Shown here one piece after another: positions 35,921-49,464 of a stretch of DNA of 64,000 bases. The DNA is taken from contig SSNP01000001.1 of the NCBI GenBank assembly GCA_006937955.1, positions 6,409,576 to 6,473,575 of the forward strand, written 5' to 3'. Made by a program: the position numbers and the translations under genes. The notes beneath the pieces were generated by a model. That model was not told where the DNA came from. It searched no databases and saw only the letters and a list, made by a program, of their open reading frames with translations. Each line of letters opens with the position of its first letter. Position 1 is the first letter of the stretch. Source of the stretch: Pachypanchax playfairii (Eukaryota > Chordata > Actinopteri > Cyprinodontiformes > Aplocheilidae).

Positions 35921-36150
35921 TTGTGCTCCCGGTTCTCTGCTGGAAAGAAAACACAAGGTATTCTACGGTACCATACTACCTTCACTACATATCTCTGGGC
36001 AACAAAGCCCAGATCTCGCCACAGCGTTCCCGTGCCAGGGTTGCCACACATCGGCCGCTCACCGCCGCCAAGCTTTGCCGCCACTAGACCGCTGTTGAAA
36101 TGCGCTGCTAAAAGATCAGCCATAGCATTTCCTATCTGTGCTACCATGCA
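35921..36150. repeat. GC-richer patch, possible mobile-element relic
   Basis: A 230-bp block with CGCC/GCGG words (TTGCCACACATCGGCCGCTC, CCGCCGCCAAGCTTTGCCGC) stands out from the AT-rich intron, 430-650 bp before exon 2. Both strands are open through it. No terminal repeats or protein family were recognised; a decayed transposon is the likeliest reading, an unrecognised alternative exon less likely. Confidence 0.25.
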
Positions 36151-38992
36151 AAAAAAAGGGAGCTCCAACCAGACTCACATTTCCACAACAAACTGAAAGC
36201 AGACAGAAATCACCACAGAAAACCACACAGCTAGAGGAAGACAGACGGCCTGGTAGTTACCATTTTGCACTCTCATCATAAATTTGGCACAGCGTTTAAA
36301 GTGAAAAAAAAAAATCTCCTGCACCAATTTTTTTTTTTTTTCTTTCCTCCCGCGCTCCCCAATGTAAAGCAGGAGCTGGTTTGGCAGGGAGCAGAGAATT
36401 AACAGTTAAAAAAAGAAAAAAAAACTTGGATGGAGGATGTAAAAAAAAAATAATTAGCAGAATAGGCTTCTCACTAAAACTGCTGGGTCAAAGTTTAAAA
36501 AACAAACAAAAGGAAGCTAACGGTTTTTAGAGAAGGATGATCCTGTACGTAAGAGGGAAGAAAGTCTTGAAAAATAAAAACAAAAACAGATTCACGTGTT
36601 AGCCGTATTACACTCATTTAGAAAAAAACCTTCATCATTAACGGTAAAATGCACTTAAGATACAAAGTCCTTTGTGCATTGCGAAAAAAATTCAAATACA
36701 AAAATTAAACCTTGGGAGAAAAAAATAAATAAAAATCCTTGGCAAAATTTGTAATTGGTGGCTGTTCTGATCCCTGGGCCCGGCTAACACACACACACAC
36801 ACACACTCAAAAACACACACAGATGGGGGGGCCGGGGAGAGCAGAGCACAGAATAGAGAAAAAAAAATAGAGAGCCGAATGAATCAATGTTGGACGAGCG
36901 CATACGACCGCTGGCAAAGCCGAGTGCTGCTTCTTTTTTCCCCTTTTCTCTCCAACTCTCTCTCTTTCTCTTTCTGCTTCTCGCTGGCCGTCTCTCGTCC
37001 TCTCCGCGTTCTTTCCCTAACCATCGCTTGAGCGTCTGCCAGCACCAGGAGAAGGCCCACCTATTTGGCAACAAGATGCCTGCAGCCCAGCCAATGCGTT
37101 CGCATCAAGAGCTGAAAGGGAGGGGAAAAGAGAACGAGGAGAGGGCTGGGAGGGAAGAGAGAGGAGGGGTGGGGGAGTGCATGCAGAAAAGGAAAGGGAG
37201 AGAGAGGAGAAGGTGGTGGGGGAGCAGGTGGGGGTGAGAGAGAGCCAAATCGACAAGTTCCACTCTGACACGGAGGCAAAGTTCAGGGGGACCGAGTCTT
37301 CTAGCTGTAACAATCCCCACAGTCCTCAGCCTGCCTCCATCTTTACCACCGTCGTCCCTTCGCCTCCCCTAAACTCCCCCCCCACCCCCCTTTCTACTTC
37401 CTGTGCTGCGCTCCTCTGCCTCTCTTTACCCCTCTCTCTCTCTTCGCACAATGCCACCTTGGCAGAGGATGGCAAAGAGAGGACGCACAGCTCCAGAGTC
37501 CCTGCAGACCCCACCACCACCGGCAGCTGCTCGCCGGTTTACCACAGCAAACAAAGAGGGAGAAACAAGCTGCACTCCTCTCTCCAGACACATGGCAGTG
37601 AAAGAAGGGATGATTTAGAGGCACAAACAGCGAAGTGGTTACGGAATATTAAAGGGGGAAGGCAGCAGGATTCGCCTCGGCTGCGTCGAACTGCGAAGCA
37701 GGCAGGAGATAAGACAAGGGCGACAGTGTAGACCCACCGAGTCCAGAAAGTAGTTCCACACAGACTCATTGTGATGCTCGTCAGTCAGAGGTTCATCTGC
37801 TCGGCTGAAAGCCCCCCCGAAGGCACAAGTTCATCAAAACGTGCTAGTGATGCACGATACTGACATCTTAAATCCAACATTTAACTCCAATCCAATAAAC
37901 CTGCAGATAATCACCACAATTACTTTAATTCTCATCAATAAGGAACCAAAGTGTGGGAAATAAAAATATATTACTCTGATGACATAAAGCTGTTTATAGA
38001 ACATTTTTAACTTGATCACTTTTCAGCCACAGTCCCGACTTCAGCTGCAGTCGCCAAATCTGACCTGATCTGCGCGACTTTGACTTAATGATATTAAATT
38101 GGACAAATTCACAAACAAGATCTTAACCAGCCACGTCCTGATCAGCGTGTTCTAAAAAAAAAACGCCTCAGAAGCTTTAAACCAAATCTTGGGTTCAGTT
38201 TGGCTCGGCAGGTAAAAAAGTTTCCACCGTTTTACTTTCAGAGATGCTGCAAACTTTCATTCGTTCTCATCAGCAGATCAACAAATACTTTGTGAAGAAG
38301 AACTGAATTCTGGGAAACATCTGAACCAAATTTTAACAATAACAGGCTAAAAAAAAAGTTTATTATCATTATTATTATTAGAATTTAAAATGCAGCTCCT
38401 GAGATCTGACTGGAGGATGATGATCTTTGGGATTCATCAGAGAGGAAGTGATGAAGATCAGGGCCTCGCGCTACCGGACACGGTGAAGGACAACATGCGC
38501 GACGTTGGTGCGCGTCTGCACGCGCGCGTGCGTGAACTCCCCTGCACCTGCAGAAGTTGACTGAGGCAGGAGGAGACGATAACGGGCACTTGAATGTGAT
38601 TTTCCGTGTCTCTGCTTTTCACGTGGAACTAAAGCGCCTCCGCTTCTACTGCCAGAATGCAAATCACCCCCCCACCCCCACCTCACCTCCCCCCCCCCAT
38701 TCAAATATCAGCAGAATCTTACAGCTACATTTATATTGTTTCTCTAGTCATGCAATTCACAAACTGAACGCCATTAGTTGTAAAGTTTCATTAAAACATT
38801 CCTCGGATGACCTGTGCGCAGATCTGAACGCGTGCGCCACCTCTGCTGCGCCACCCTGGGCCCTACATTGTGCAACCGTCTCATCTCTGTGCTAAAACAT
38901 CGGCTTTAAGCTTATTTCAGAGGTTATAGAAGAGGCATTAAGTCATCGAGGAAGGCAGCTTTTCGATAATCTCCTTACCTGGAAATGAAATT

Positions 38993-39014
38993 AAGGCCAA
39001 ATTTGTTTGGCCTT
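38993..39014. promoter_or_regulatory. perfect inverted repeat with two NFI half-sites
   Basis: Arms AAGGCCAAA and TTTGGCCTT are separated by TTTG. Each arm contains the NFI half-site word GCCAA/TTGGC, but pointing outward rather than in the standard inward TTGGC(N5)GCCAA arrangement. It lies in a repeat-free stretch with GATTATCAATTAGG just after it. A role in autoregulation of nfix is only a possibility. Confidence 0.3.
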
Positions 39015-42000
39015 TAGCTTCAATTCGAGCTGATTATCAATTAGGAGAAGGATTTGTTGGCGTTTCTTACGCGAAAAGCTGCTCACGCCAGAGAATGTGC
39101 AACACTTTCCGTTTCATATTATCAGCTGCTCTTCAGAATAATCTCTAAATACTGTGTCCAGTCCGGACGGAGAGCGTGAAGGTTCAAATATAAAGCCTAA
39201 AGTGGAAGAAAAATACATAATATATATTATAAATGAAACGATATCCATGTAATTAAAAGCGTGGAATATTTGTCATGATTTTCTATTTAAAAAAAACAGT
39301 AAAAACTACATGCCCACGTTAATAAGTTGAAAAAACTCCGCCAAGAGCATTTAAAATGCGCCATGGTTTCTTCTTCTTCTCTCTTTTCTCCCAGGGCACT
39401 TTAAACATGGATGATTAGGGAAAAAAAGAGGGAAGGAGTCGTTGATGGACTCTGCCAGGAAGAACACAGAGGGAGAAATGCGGATTGGCATTCTGAGCGA
39501 CACATTTGTACCGTTTCTAAAAGCCGACATCAATTAATACCGAGAGAGGAGATCCTGAAAGGAGGCGCGGCGAGGGCACGCAGCGAGAGCGCGCGCGGGG
39601 AAGGCCCGAAACGCGCAACATCTGGAATCCACTGAATCGGTTACAACCTCCCTTTCTGTAGGATTTGTCACATGTAGCTTTGCAATTATTATTTATCATT
39701 TATTATCATTATTATTAATATTACTTGATTAAAACTTTTAAGGTAAAATCAATTTGATTGAATTTTGATATCAAAGATCAGAACAGAAGCTCCAATCCGA
39801 CCGATGAAACTGGGATTTTTTTACAAAATAAAAGCCCCAAAAGCTTCAGCTGAATGAAAGCAGCAGTTTGAGGACAAAAGAAATGATGTTAGGTCCTTTT
39901 ACTTGTTTATTCTCTGCACGTCTGCGCAAGACTGAGAGGAGCTGGCTGCCAACTTCAGATTAACTCTTTCAGTGAGGGGGAGAAAAGGCTCTTTACTGCA
40001 GAACCCCCCCCAAAAAAACAAAAAACAGAGCTATTAGGGCCCTCATGCATTCTCAAATCCTTCTGGGGAGACAATGAAAGGCCTAACCTTCCAAAAAAAT
40101 ATTACCAGCATGTTTTTATTCGTTTACATTTAAATTTTTTCATAATTTAATTAGAGAAAAGCTGCAATAATAATAATAAATTTAATTAAATTGCATCTCA
40201 AGTTTCTTAACTAAAATAATGTTTAATCACAAATTTTAACAGATGAGTTTTCAAAATAATTTGAACATTTTCTAAAACAAAATGTTTGAAATATTTTTAG
40301 ATTTTCATTAAATCTTAGAAATCTGAGTTTCCAAACCCGATCTATTAATTTTTTTTTTTCTAGTTTCAGGTCTGTAAAATTTCTTAGATTTTTTAAACCA
40401 CTGAAGTTATATTTTTTATTAAAATCCACACTCTCAAGTTGAACCTTCAGAAAGCCTTTTTTTTTTCAGATCAGAACTTGATTAATCTCTTTGGGAGTTT
40501 CACAGTCTTCATGACGTTCAGGAACATTTTACGTCAGGAAAAAGTTTATTTGATCATTTTGAATTTGAAAACTTTCCTCCGTCTGATCTCCTTCAATTTG
40601 GGAAAACTCCACAAACTTTTCCTGCAGCTTTCTGACCCGGCACCAGGCATCTCCGTCCTGTGGCGCCTGACCTCGCCGTGGCTACGCTGCATCTCATCAG
40701 GCCAATTAGAGCCGCCGTCTGAATAACCCAAGGGCCTCCCAGCTGCCGGGCCCTTCATTAGCGCAGCTCAGTGTCCTCTCCTGCCCAGCTGAGCGTCCCT
40801 GACCCCGCACGAAGCCCTGACACCGCCCCCCCCTCTTCCCTGCGTCCCGGCTCAGACTGCTGACACCAAGCCAGGAAAACGGGGTGGGAAAAAAGTGAGG
40901 AGGGGTGAAGAGGTGCAACGACACCAGAGGCCTGTGAGGGAGGCAGCTGGATTCTTCTGGTTCAGGATCTTTTCTGGGTCTCTGGTGAGTTTCCTGCTCT
41001 TTATAAAACTTTACAATAGAACAAATATCTCAAACTGTCGTCAACTCGCTGCAGTTTTCTTATTGCAGCTGTTAACAGTCACAAACAGGTAGATGTGTGT
41101 GTGTGTCACACACCCGATGATCCACAGAGCTCAGCATCGGCTGCACACTTCACCAACCGGCACGTTTCTATGTGTGAAAAGTCTGAAAGCAATTTGTGGC
41201 TGCTGTGTGCTAACGTGCCCGGAGCGGGCTGCTGCGCGGGGATGGGCCGAGGGAGAAGCACGCACGCCGCATTCCGATGCTCCGCCACCCGCCCGGCCTG
41301 GTCTGATCTGGATAATAATCCTGGATCCACTCAAACTTCTGAAGATGTGTCCCACGACCCGGACACGGCGGCCAAACTCGCGCTCATGCTCTCAAAACCA
41401 AACTATGCAACGCAAACGTGAATTCACAGTTTTAAAACGAGCCGATCTGCAAGAACTCAAAAAGAAAAGCTTCTGAGTTCTGGTGGTTTGTTGTAACCAT
41501 GTTTCCTCGTGCCGGAGGTGGAATCACACGCACGAGCTCGCAGCTGCTGCTGGATCCCTGTATTGATGAAACAGATGAACACGGCGACCATCACGCTGTC
41601 TGTTTGTGCACAGACCGCCATGGCGTGCAGGTCACGCTCCACAACTCACCTGTAAAACAAAGCCACGACTTGTGGCTAAACGCTTCTCTGCCTTCTGCTG
41701 AATCTCACTAACACAGACTCAGAACCACAGAACCACAGTCTTGACTCAAAGTGTTCAGGTTTAATCATTTACTGGATTTAAATTCTTATAATTAAAGATG
41801 TGAAGGAAAAAAAAAAAAGAAGGAACTAATCCAGTTAATTTCCTGCTAAGATCAGATAAATAAAACCAAACAGTTGAACGAGAGGAGGCTCAATGACCAG
41901 CGCCAGCTCTTAGTTTGGCGCACGGTGGCTGTTAATTTTCTACTCCAGTAAAAGAAAAAAAAAGCTGCTTCGTAATCGGTTGGACAGGACGCGCCTGTAA

Positions 42001-43271
42001 AAAAGATGATCAGTTCTCTGAGGAAAGGTAAGACATTAACTGAAACATCACATGGGATGAAGGTTACGTGTGTCACATCATCTTCCATGTGAGATCTCAG
42101 ACACTCCCAGCATACGGACGTTACTCCACAACCCCCTCTTTTTCATTTGAATTAGAATTTCAACACAAATGAAAAGGGATCTTCATGTTCATGTGTTAAC
42201 TTGCTGCTCAGCAAAGCTGTAGGGCTTTACTGCTCTTTTCAAAGAGACGAGTGTGAAATGCCAAAGTCAGCCTTTCACACACTGCCGGGAGAAAGAAGTG
42301 AGCCGAAACAACACGGTTGTGTTTTCAGACCCGTCTGTCGCCCGTCGGAGGCCGAACCTGACAGCAAACAGCAAGCGGTGGGACTTTGAAGGCATCGTCA
42401 CACTTTTCTGTCGTTGAGGAAAAGTTTTACCCCACAGATGCTTTTACTGCTGCGTCTCCACCCGTCCTTCACCATACAGACACGTGGTTGATTCACCTGA
42501 ACGCATCACTCTTTAGGTTAAGATCGTTTCAACTTCAAAACAAAACTGAACATTTAAAAGAAGTTCTGAGTCACAGAAAAGTAACTTTAGTTGCATTTTG
42601 TAACTTTATTTTGAAATCTGTTGGTTTTATCAGTTTGAGTCTGATTAATGTGTATCTGGGACTCGATGAAACAATAACCTAAAACATCATAGAATCAAAT
42701 GAACAATGTGACCCGAAGTATTAAACAAGAAAGATTTTGAAAAATATTAGAATTTCTGTTGCAGAAATTCCAAATACAACAAATAATGTAAAATGAACCT
42801 AAAGTTTGCAGTAATATGTGAAGTTCAAGCTGTTATGCTGCTGTTATTAAATCTGATTTCACAAAATGTATTTTAATATTTAAAAAAAAGCAATTGTGCA
42901 AAAAAAAAACTAACTTACATATGAACATCATTGTTAAATGTTTTAGGGAATTTAGCAGGAAACTTATATTTACTTTTAAATATTTTATTTACTGACCTTC
43001 ACATTGGAATAAAAAGGCAAAGCTTAAAGATGTTTAAATAGAGTGAAAGAATCTGAACAAATGCAAAACACAAGAAATATTGTTAAAAACTTCCAAAATT
43101 ATTATTGTTATTATCTGCAACACAGCTGTAGTTTCATTGTACACAATATTTAGGGTTAAATAATGGAACTTTTAAGGAGATATCACTTTGATTTACATTA
43201 CTGGATTGAATTTATTATTTTTTACAGTGTAAATATATTTAAGACTCATTTTCTAAGCCAAGGTTTTACCT

Positions 43272-43273
<2 letters not shown>

Positions 43274-43323
<50 letters not shown>
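43274..43323. repeat. (AAT)n microsatellite
   Basis: About 16 uninterrupted AAT units. Confidence 0.97.
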
Positions 43324-43325
<2 letters not shown>

Positions 43326-44689
43326 GTTCCTGTACTATTATAATATTCGTATAAATTCTGAAATTGAACTTCACGGTTGGATTTTGTTGCATTAGTGTTT
43401 TAATTTTACTTTTACCAACAAATGACACGTGGATTGTCGTTTTCACCCGTTTATACACACTTCAGATTCAGCCTGGTGAATATTCGATACTCCTCCTGCT
43501 TTGCTTGAATTATATTTTGCTGTTCTGTTCCTCCCTTCCTCAAAACCATCTGCAGCTTCTCCAGCCAGCAAATATTTACCTTAACAGCTGATCTGATAAA
43601 GGTTAGAAACAGACTTTAATTACAGAATAAAACGGCGCGGGGAAAAAAATTGCTTTGCTAACATCTCGTTCTTCCTGAAAAGGGTTATTGAGGTTTATGG
43701 TCATGGTGAGTTTGCAGGCATCTCGCTCACAGGGGTCACGAAGACCACAAGCAGCAACAGATGTGGAGAAGAAAGACTCTGTGCACATTACTTATGGACC
43801 GAGGGGCAGAAACAACACGTCTACACAAATAATTGTCCCTTTCATTCCCTGCTACTGTCACATTGCTGGAACCACAGGCAGCGTGAGAGGAGCAGCAGTG
43901 CGGTGGCGCGGAGAAACGCAGCGTTGACAGGCACGGGATGAATGCAAACAGCTCGGCTGCCTGTCCTTTTAAATGACGTGATAACGTTGTGTCAGGTTCA
44001 AGTCAATGTTAAACGTAGTGGGAAGCTTGTGGCTGCAGGGCGACTAGACTCTGTAGAAAAAAAAAGAAAAGAAAAAGCAGCGAGGTCAGAAACTTTCCCA
44101 AACTGCCTGATGCGCTGATTGCATTGAGCTTCAATTCAGAGACATATTTGTGGAGACAATCACAAAGCAGGCCAAGACAGGAAAAAAAAACTCCCCTGAA
44201 TAAAAGCTCCAGAGAAGTAAAGCCCACTTCTAAAGCAGTGTTGAACGCTTTGCAATCAGACAAATAAAGGGCCAATCTAGCACACAATCAAACTAGAGAT
44301 TTGGCCTGCGCTCCTGCCAACAGCTAGGGACCTCCTCTTTCTGAACAAGGGATGCACTATTGACTACACCCCCTCTTTCTCTCTGTCGCTCTCTCTCTGC
44401 CAGTCTGAAAGGCGTGATGCCAGCCTTTTCCACCATTGGGCATGCTACCCTGCCCTTTATGCAAATGCATTGCTGCCATTCCTAACTCGCAACCCCCACG
44501 TCTCATCCTGCAGATCTGTGCACACATCCCCTACTGCTGTCTATACATCCTTCCTACATTTACTTCCAAATAACCCACGACAATAAGGAGTGAATTATTC
44601 CACACCAGTGTGGGGTATGGATCTTCAATGAAGAGGCAGATCTTCGACCGAGATGTGCTTGTTTGTGACGGTGTGAGTCGTGATGTTTC
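43324..44689. other. intron 1, no gene seen
   Basis: AT-rich to balanced intron. At 44400-44500 a repeat-free stretch contains the octamer ATGCAAAT (44459-44466) followed by GCATTGCTGCC, a typical POU-factor word. Function is unproven. Confidence 0.3.
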
Positions 44690-44969
44690 AAATCAATGCA
44701 ATACCCATACTTGGATCTGAGTACTTGCCAATACCAAATACCAATGCCAATGCCGATACTTCTACCACACAAAAAAATTGCAATGAATTGGAAGACTGGT
44801 TTTATTTTCTTCTCTGCTTGTTGCAACAAATGATGGTGAACTTGATAAAAATTATTGCAGAGTTTCTACATTTTAAGTATCGGTTCATGGTATCGGTTAA
44901 CTAACCGATACGAGTACATTAGAATAGCATCGGCCCCCATACCCGATACCAGTCTTGGTGCGTCCCTAG
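44690..44969 (+). mobile_element. GATACC-rich short element, copy B
   Basis: Matches 10752-11104 segment by segment and has the better-kept right end: ACCGATACGAGTACATTAGA, then CCGATACCAGTCTTGGTGCG, then TCCCTAG. The reverse complement starts CTAGGGACGCACCAAGAC, like the ends of many fish hAT-type MITEs. Family is inferred. Confidence 0.6.
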
Positions 44970-47900
44970 TTGTGATAGTGAAGAGCAAGAGAATAAAAAG
45001 GAAAACTACGAGGAGATGATGAGCAGAAGAATCTCCTTCTCGCTCATCGTTACATACACCTCTTTATTAACACAAAGTAGACTGACTGCTGCGCTGTTGA
45101 AGGTCTGAAGAGGGAAAAAATGCAGCAAGCAGCCGCAGGCAGAAAGACTATGAGTTAGATTAGATATACATTAGGAAAGAAGCGTAAATAATATAATGTG
45201 CCACTGATGGGGTTAATGAATCTGGATGGACCCTGTTAAAGTTAGTAAATCAGAGCTTCCTCTTCTGCTAGTTAGGGTGAGAATGGCCTGGTGCGAAGTC
45301 CACACATGTTGGATGTATTCTAGCCTACATATAACAGGACGGAAACCAGGAGCTACAGCAAACATTGCTTTACCCAAAACATACGCCAAGGTACAACATC
45401 CTCAAATAAACCAAGACCACTTGGACGTCGAGTTAAAACTCGTTTTTTTCAAATCTGGGTCTAAAAAAACCAGGACGTGAATTTAACTGTTTAATAAAAA
45501 ACCAAATCGAAGCAGTTTCAAAACTGTTGATGATTATCTTGATCTCAGGAGCCATAAATAGAATTCTTCTTCCTGCACATAAACAAACAAAAGACGTCTA
45601 AACCCCCGACAGTCTAAACCAACAGCGCAGCACCGCAACAATCTCCAAATATAAACTTCGAAGCCACAAAACAATAGCTGCTCTAATCTTCCTGAGAGAG
45701 CCTGGGCAAACGCACAAAACCAAACAGGTTGGCTGCCTGAGAGTCAAGTTTTTAACAGCCTTTTCTCCTTTTTGGTGACTACACACAAACATTTCTTCCC
45801 TTCCTTCTAAAGACGTCCTCATCTGAAGTTGCTGTATTAAAGTTTGCATCAGCTCAGTGGTCCCCGTGACGACAGGCAGGGATGAAAGAGAAGCCGTGAA
45901 AGCAGGAGAAAGGGTCCAGTTTCAGACAAAATGCTACTCCATTCGCTTTTTTTTTTTTTTACTTTGTGTAAGAACCTGATAAACATTTGGAAAAAGAGAA
46001 ATATTGTATTAAAATATTTTAACAAACACAACTGTTGTGATGTCAGATATTTGGGGTAAATGAATTCGCAGTAGTGCAGATATACAGTAGATAATATGGT
46101 TTGTCACATGGGAGTTCCAGACTCGTATGTCAAATTGCTACTGATGGAAACTACGTTTGCTGTTTGGATTGATTTGAACTTTATGTAATTGGATTTGAAT
46201 GAAATTGAATTAGTTCAGATGAATTAAGTGTGTAACTGGATCTCTATCTAAACTGTACGTGTTTTCTGTATAACATGGAAACGTTTAATTTGATTTGGTA
46301 ATAAACTGATTTATATTTATATTTAATAATGTTTGCTTCATTGTTTTATGAAACTGTGATGTGCGTCTCTTGTTTATACATTAAATACGACACGATTCAT
46401 CCACAGTTTTGATCCTAAACATGTTGCTTGATGTGATAAAGTCATAAAATGTTTCTATGCAGATTAATGAGGCTAATTATTCTCGTTAAGACTGCAGCAC
46501 CGTCTCCTCCTGAACAGAAGGTGTCACTACTGAGAACATAAGACAGTTAAACTGTTGGAATGTCAGCAGAAGAAGAAGATCTGCTATTTAGACACAAACT
46601 TTAGTTGTAAGGGTAGAAACAGACCTACATACAGACTCGGTTGTGTATTTTTACTTGATTCTCTTTAGATGCGGTTTGATCGTCCACATCAGTAAACCAC
46701 ACATCAGTAGATGTATCAGGATACACAAGGCTGCAATCAGCTTCTATTAGGCTGAACTCAAACTCGGTGAAAAGCAGAATGACTGCGTGTGTGTCTGTGC
46801 ATGTGCGCTGAACGGAGGGAGGGAAATGAATGAGGCCTTTTCTTACAGCAGGGCCCAGATCAGAGCTTCCTAACTATGGGATTTGGTGCTGTTGCCTTTC
46901 TCCCCCTGGAGGGAGTAATTAGGTTAGGGAGGACAACTGGCGCATTGTTTTAACAGAAGAGGGATTGTGCAGGCCAAAGTCCCACCAGCAACATGCTTTC
47001 CTCACAACAAAAAATGCCAAACGGATTCTGAGTCACTCCACGCACATATAAACACAGAGACACTATTTCTGCATCTCGGTCCGGTCGGACACACGGAGAA
47101 AAAAAACTGTCTTAACGCTGCGTATCCCATCAAATGTCAAAAATAGTCCAGCAGCGTCGCATTTCCTCCCACGTTGTTGCACTTTTAGGATTCTAACCCT
47201 TCCTGGGGTTCTTGGATCTCTGCAGACTAACTGTATACTGTATACCATCTCCTATATCCAGAGGCTTGGCACCACATACTGTTTCTAACTAGTATAATAT
47301 GGTTATGATGCATTTGCATTCCTTCCAGTCCCCTAAGAAATACAATATGCTTATATCATCTGTTTTAATCACGGGCTGCTTCCAAGGAAAGAGAAGAAGA
47401 ATACAAACAGCCAAAGCTGTAAGGAGGCTTTCTCAAATATACTACAAGTCTGTTTAAATACATCCACCACTGATTGATACAGAGTAAATCAAACAAATCA
47501 TGCTGGTATAAGAAATAAACGGACATGGAATGCTCCCCAGTTTACTGTATTTACATAAGACAGACTCTTTCAATCCTGCCCATTTCCCTCTCCTTCTCTC
47601 TGTCCTTTGTTCCCTCTCTGCCGCTTTCTTTCGAGAATCTTTCACTAGAGGAAAGTAACTCAGTAAATGTTTCACTCATCTTCACAAATCTTGAGTCATT
47701 TAATTGTTTTAAGTTATTTTTTTAGGGAGAAAGCACCGTAACATGCACCTCAGCAAAACCGCCCACAACATTTCCATTCACTCTGATCGTAAATCTCCCA
47801 ACTCTGGCTGCAGTATCCAGTCGATTTGTGGCCCCCAAATGAGTTCTTTGCTGTGGCAATGAAATCCTTGTATTCAGGTGTGCAGATGGAGGGAAGGCAG

Positions 47901-48299
47901 GTTGGATAAATGTGCCTGGATTCATGTGTGAGTCCATAAGGTCCACGTGACCATCTCCTTGAGATATTGTCGTATTTCCACGAAGGACTTTACAAGTTGT
48001 TTGTTCATGCTTAAAATAGAAAATTACCTCTAGGGTTGCAGAAAACCTGGAACATCAGTAGTTGTAGCCATGACCTTTTTTAAAAATCCTAACTAAGTAG
48101 TTTTTTATTCAAAAACCATAAGAAGAGTCAAAACATCTTCTAATATTAATGTATTACCAAGGAAACTAAAAAAGTTCTGAAGCATTGTAAAAAAATAATA
48201 TCTCTCAGCTGAAGAGTTTTAGCTAAAGACAAGATGCATTTCTTTTTAGGCTGTCAAACAATTAAAATTAATCGCATAGTTTCCATAGTTAACTCACTA
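44970..48299. other. intron 1, no gene seen
   Basis: Contains a poly(T) run at 45949-45960 and AT-rich sequence at 46000-46450. A repeat-free stretch at about 46840-47040 (CCCTGGAGGGAGTAATTAGG, GACAACTGGCGCATTG) looks like a candidate conserved element. No exon recognised. Confidence 0.3.
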
Positions 48300-48891
48300 T
48301 TAAAGAGGCCCTTCCATTAAAAACAGTTTTTCTGAGCTTTCTGTTGAATATTTTAGCTCCACAGGTGTTCTTACCTTCATAGTAGGTGTGAAAACAGGTC
48401 AACAACTTCTCTTTCAGTTTTTATCTCTCAAACTACGCAGGTGGAGATAACACCCGAGTTCTCCCGAGTCCGAACGGCCTGTATCTGTTTCATCACAACT
48501 CCTTTGTTCGTTAGTATTCGGCAGTTCCCGCAGTTGAAACCACGCCTAGCATGCTGCTGGCTAAAAGCTGTTAGCATAAGATGTAGCAAACAGGAAGACA
48601 CGACATCTGATGTTACCATGCGCAGTGGGGCAGGAAACAGTATACCTTGCTCTCATAGGCTAGTTTGTTAGCCAATCTGAGTCCAGCAAATTCAAATAAT
48701 TAATATGAACGAGCTGCTGACGAAGCATGACGGAAGGAGCCGGGACCACCCGAATTTTAATGCAGACAGATTGAAAGGTCTGTTAATAAGTGTTTCCTGA
48801 CGTTTTTTAGATATAAAATGTTTCATATTACTGGTTAATACTTAAGAAATAACCACAAAGTCCTGAAATTTGTATGAAATGGCCTCTTTAA
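48300..48891 (-). mobile_element. TTAA-bounded MITE, copy 3 (full length)
   Basis: A 592-bp copy in the opposite orientation to the others. It opens TTAAAGAGGCCCTTCCATTA and closes GAAATGGCCTCTTTAA, so both ends with the TTAA are kept. Confidence 0.85.
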
Positions 48892-49028
48892 GATGTTCTT
48901 TATTGACCTTAAAATATTTTTCATATTTCAGCTATACCTTTAAGTAAGTAAGTAATAGAATGAACAAATTTAATTTGTGAAAATATGTTTATTTTAACTG
49001 TAACAGTGTCCCTAAGCAAAAAATGGTA

Positions 49029-49404
49029 CAGTGAAACCCCGCCCTGCGGACACCCCTCAGGAGAGGACACCCCTGTCCAGCGGACAAATTTTGGACTGAC
49101 CAAGCATTTTAACTACTTAACCCCTCTGGAGTGGACCCCCCGCTGTTCAGGACAACGGACACTTTTGTCCACTCAAAAAATAAAATCTGTGAGAATCCCC
49201 CCCCCCATCCCCGCAAACAGATAATGATCACATGCGCTAGGTCATAAAATAAGCTGATGTACCGAGGAGATGTTCATGACAATGGTTTACGGACATTCCT
49301 AGATGACAGGACACCCGGACACCCGACCCCTATGGGACAGACACCCCATCATAACAGACAAAATGTCTGGTCCAGTCAGTGTTCACTATAGCGAGGTTTC
49401 ACTG
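49029..49404. mobile_element. Tc1/mariner-pogo-like MITE
   Basis: The ends are inverted repeats, CAGTGAAACCCCGC on the left and the complement of CAGTGAAACCTCGC on the right (13 of 14 bases equal). They are flanked by TA on both sides (49027-49028 and 49405-49406), the target duplication of Tc1/mariner elements; a CAGT terminus is usual for pogo/Tigger relatives. The 376-bp interior is full of GGACA/TGTCC words and encodes nothing. Non-autonomous. Confidence 0.75.
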
Positions 49405-49464
49405 TATAGTTGAAGTTCATTTTATCAAGTGTATTTCTTTAGATTAAATTGGAACAAGTGAAAA

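Larger units (their letters stand above)
35536..43273. other. intron 1, exon-2-proximal third; no further exon seen
   Basis: Contains poly(A)/poly(T) runs (35855-35872, 36332-36341), an (AC)n at 36787-36806, and CT-rich sequence at 36950-36985 and 37370-37445. CpG-rich patches lie at 38465-38535, 39560-39620 and 41210-41300. Repeat-free stretches around 38930-39090 and 40620-40830 carry homeobox-type ATTA words and look like candidate enhancers. The CpG patches could also mark alternative first exons, but none could be read from the sequence. Confidence 0.35.

Noticed and set aside
37177..37731. 184-codon plus-strand frame and its opposite-strand shadows
   Set aside because: The region is GA/CT-rich low-complexity DNA and the translation shows no family signature.
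43163..43458. Frames with poly-Asn or poly-Leu
   Set aside because: They translate the (AAT)n microsatellite.
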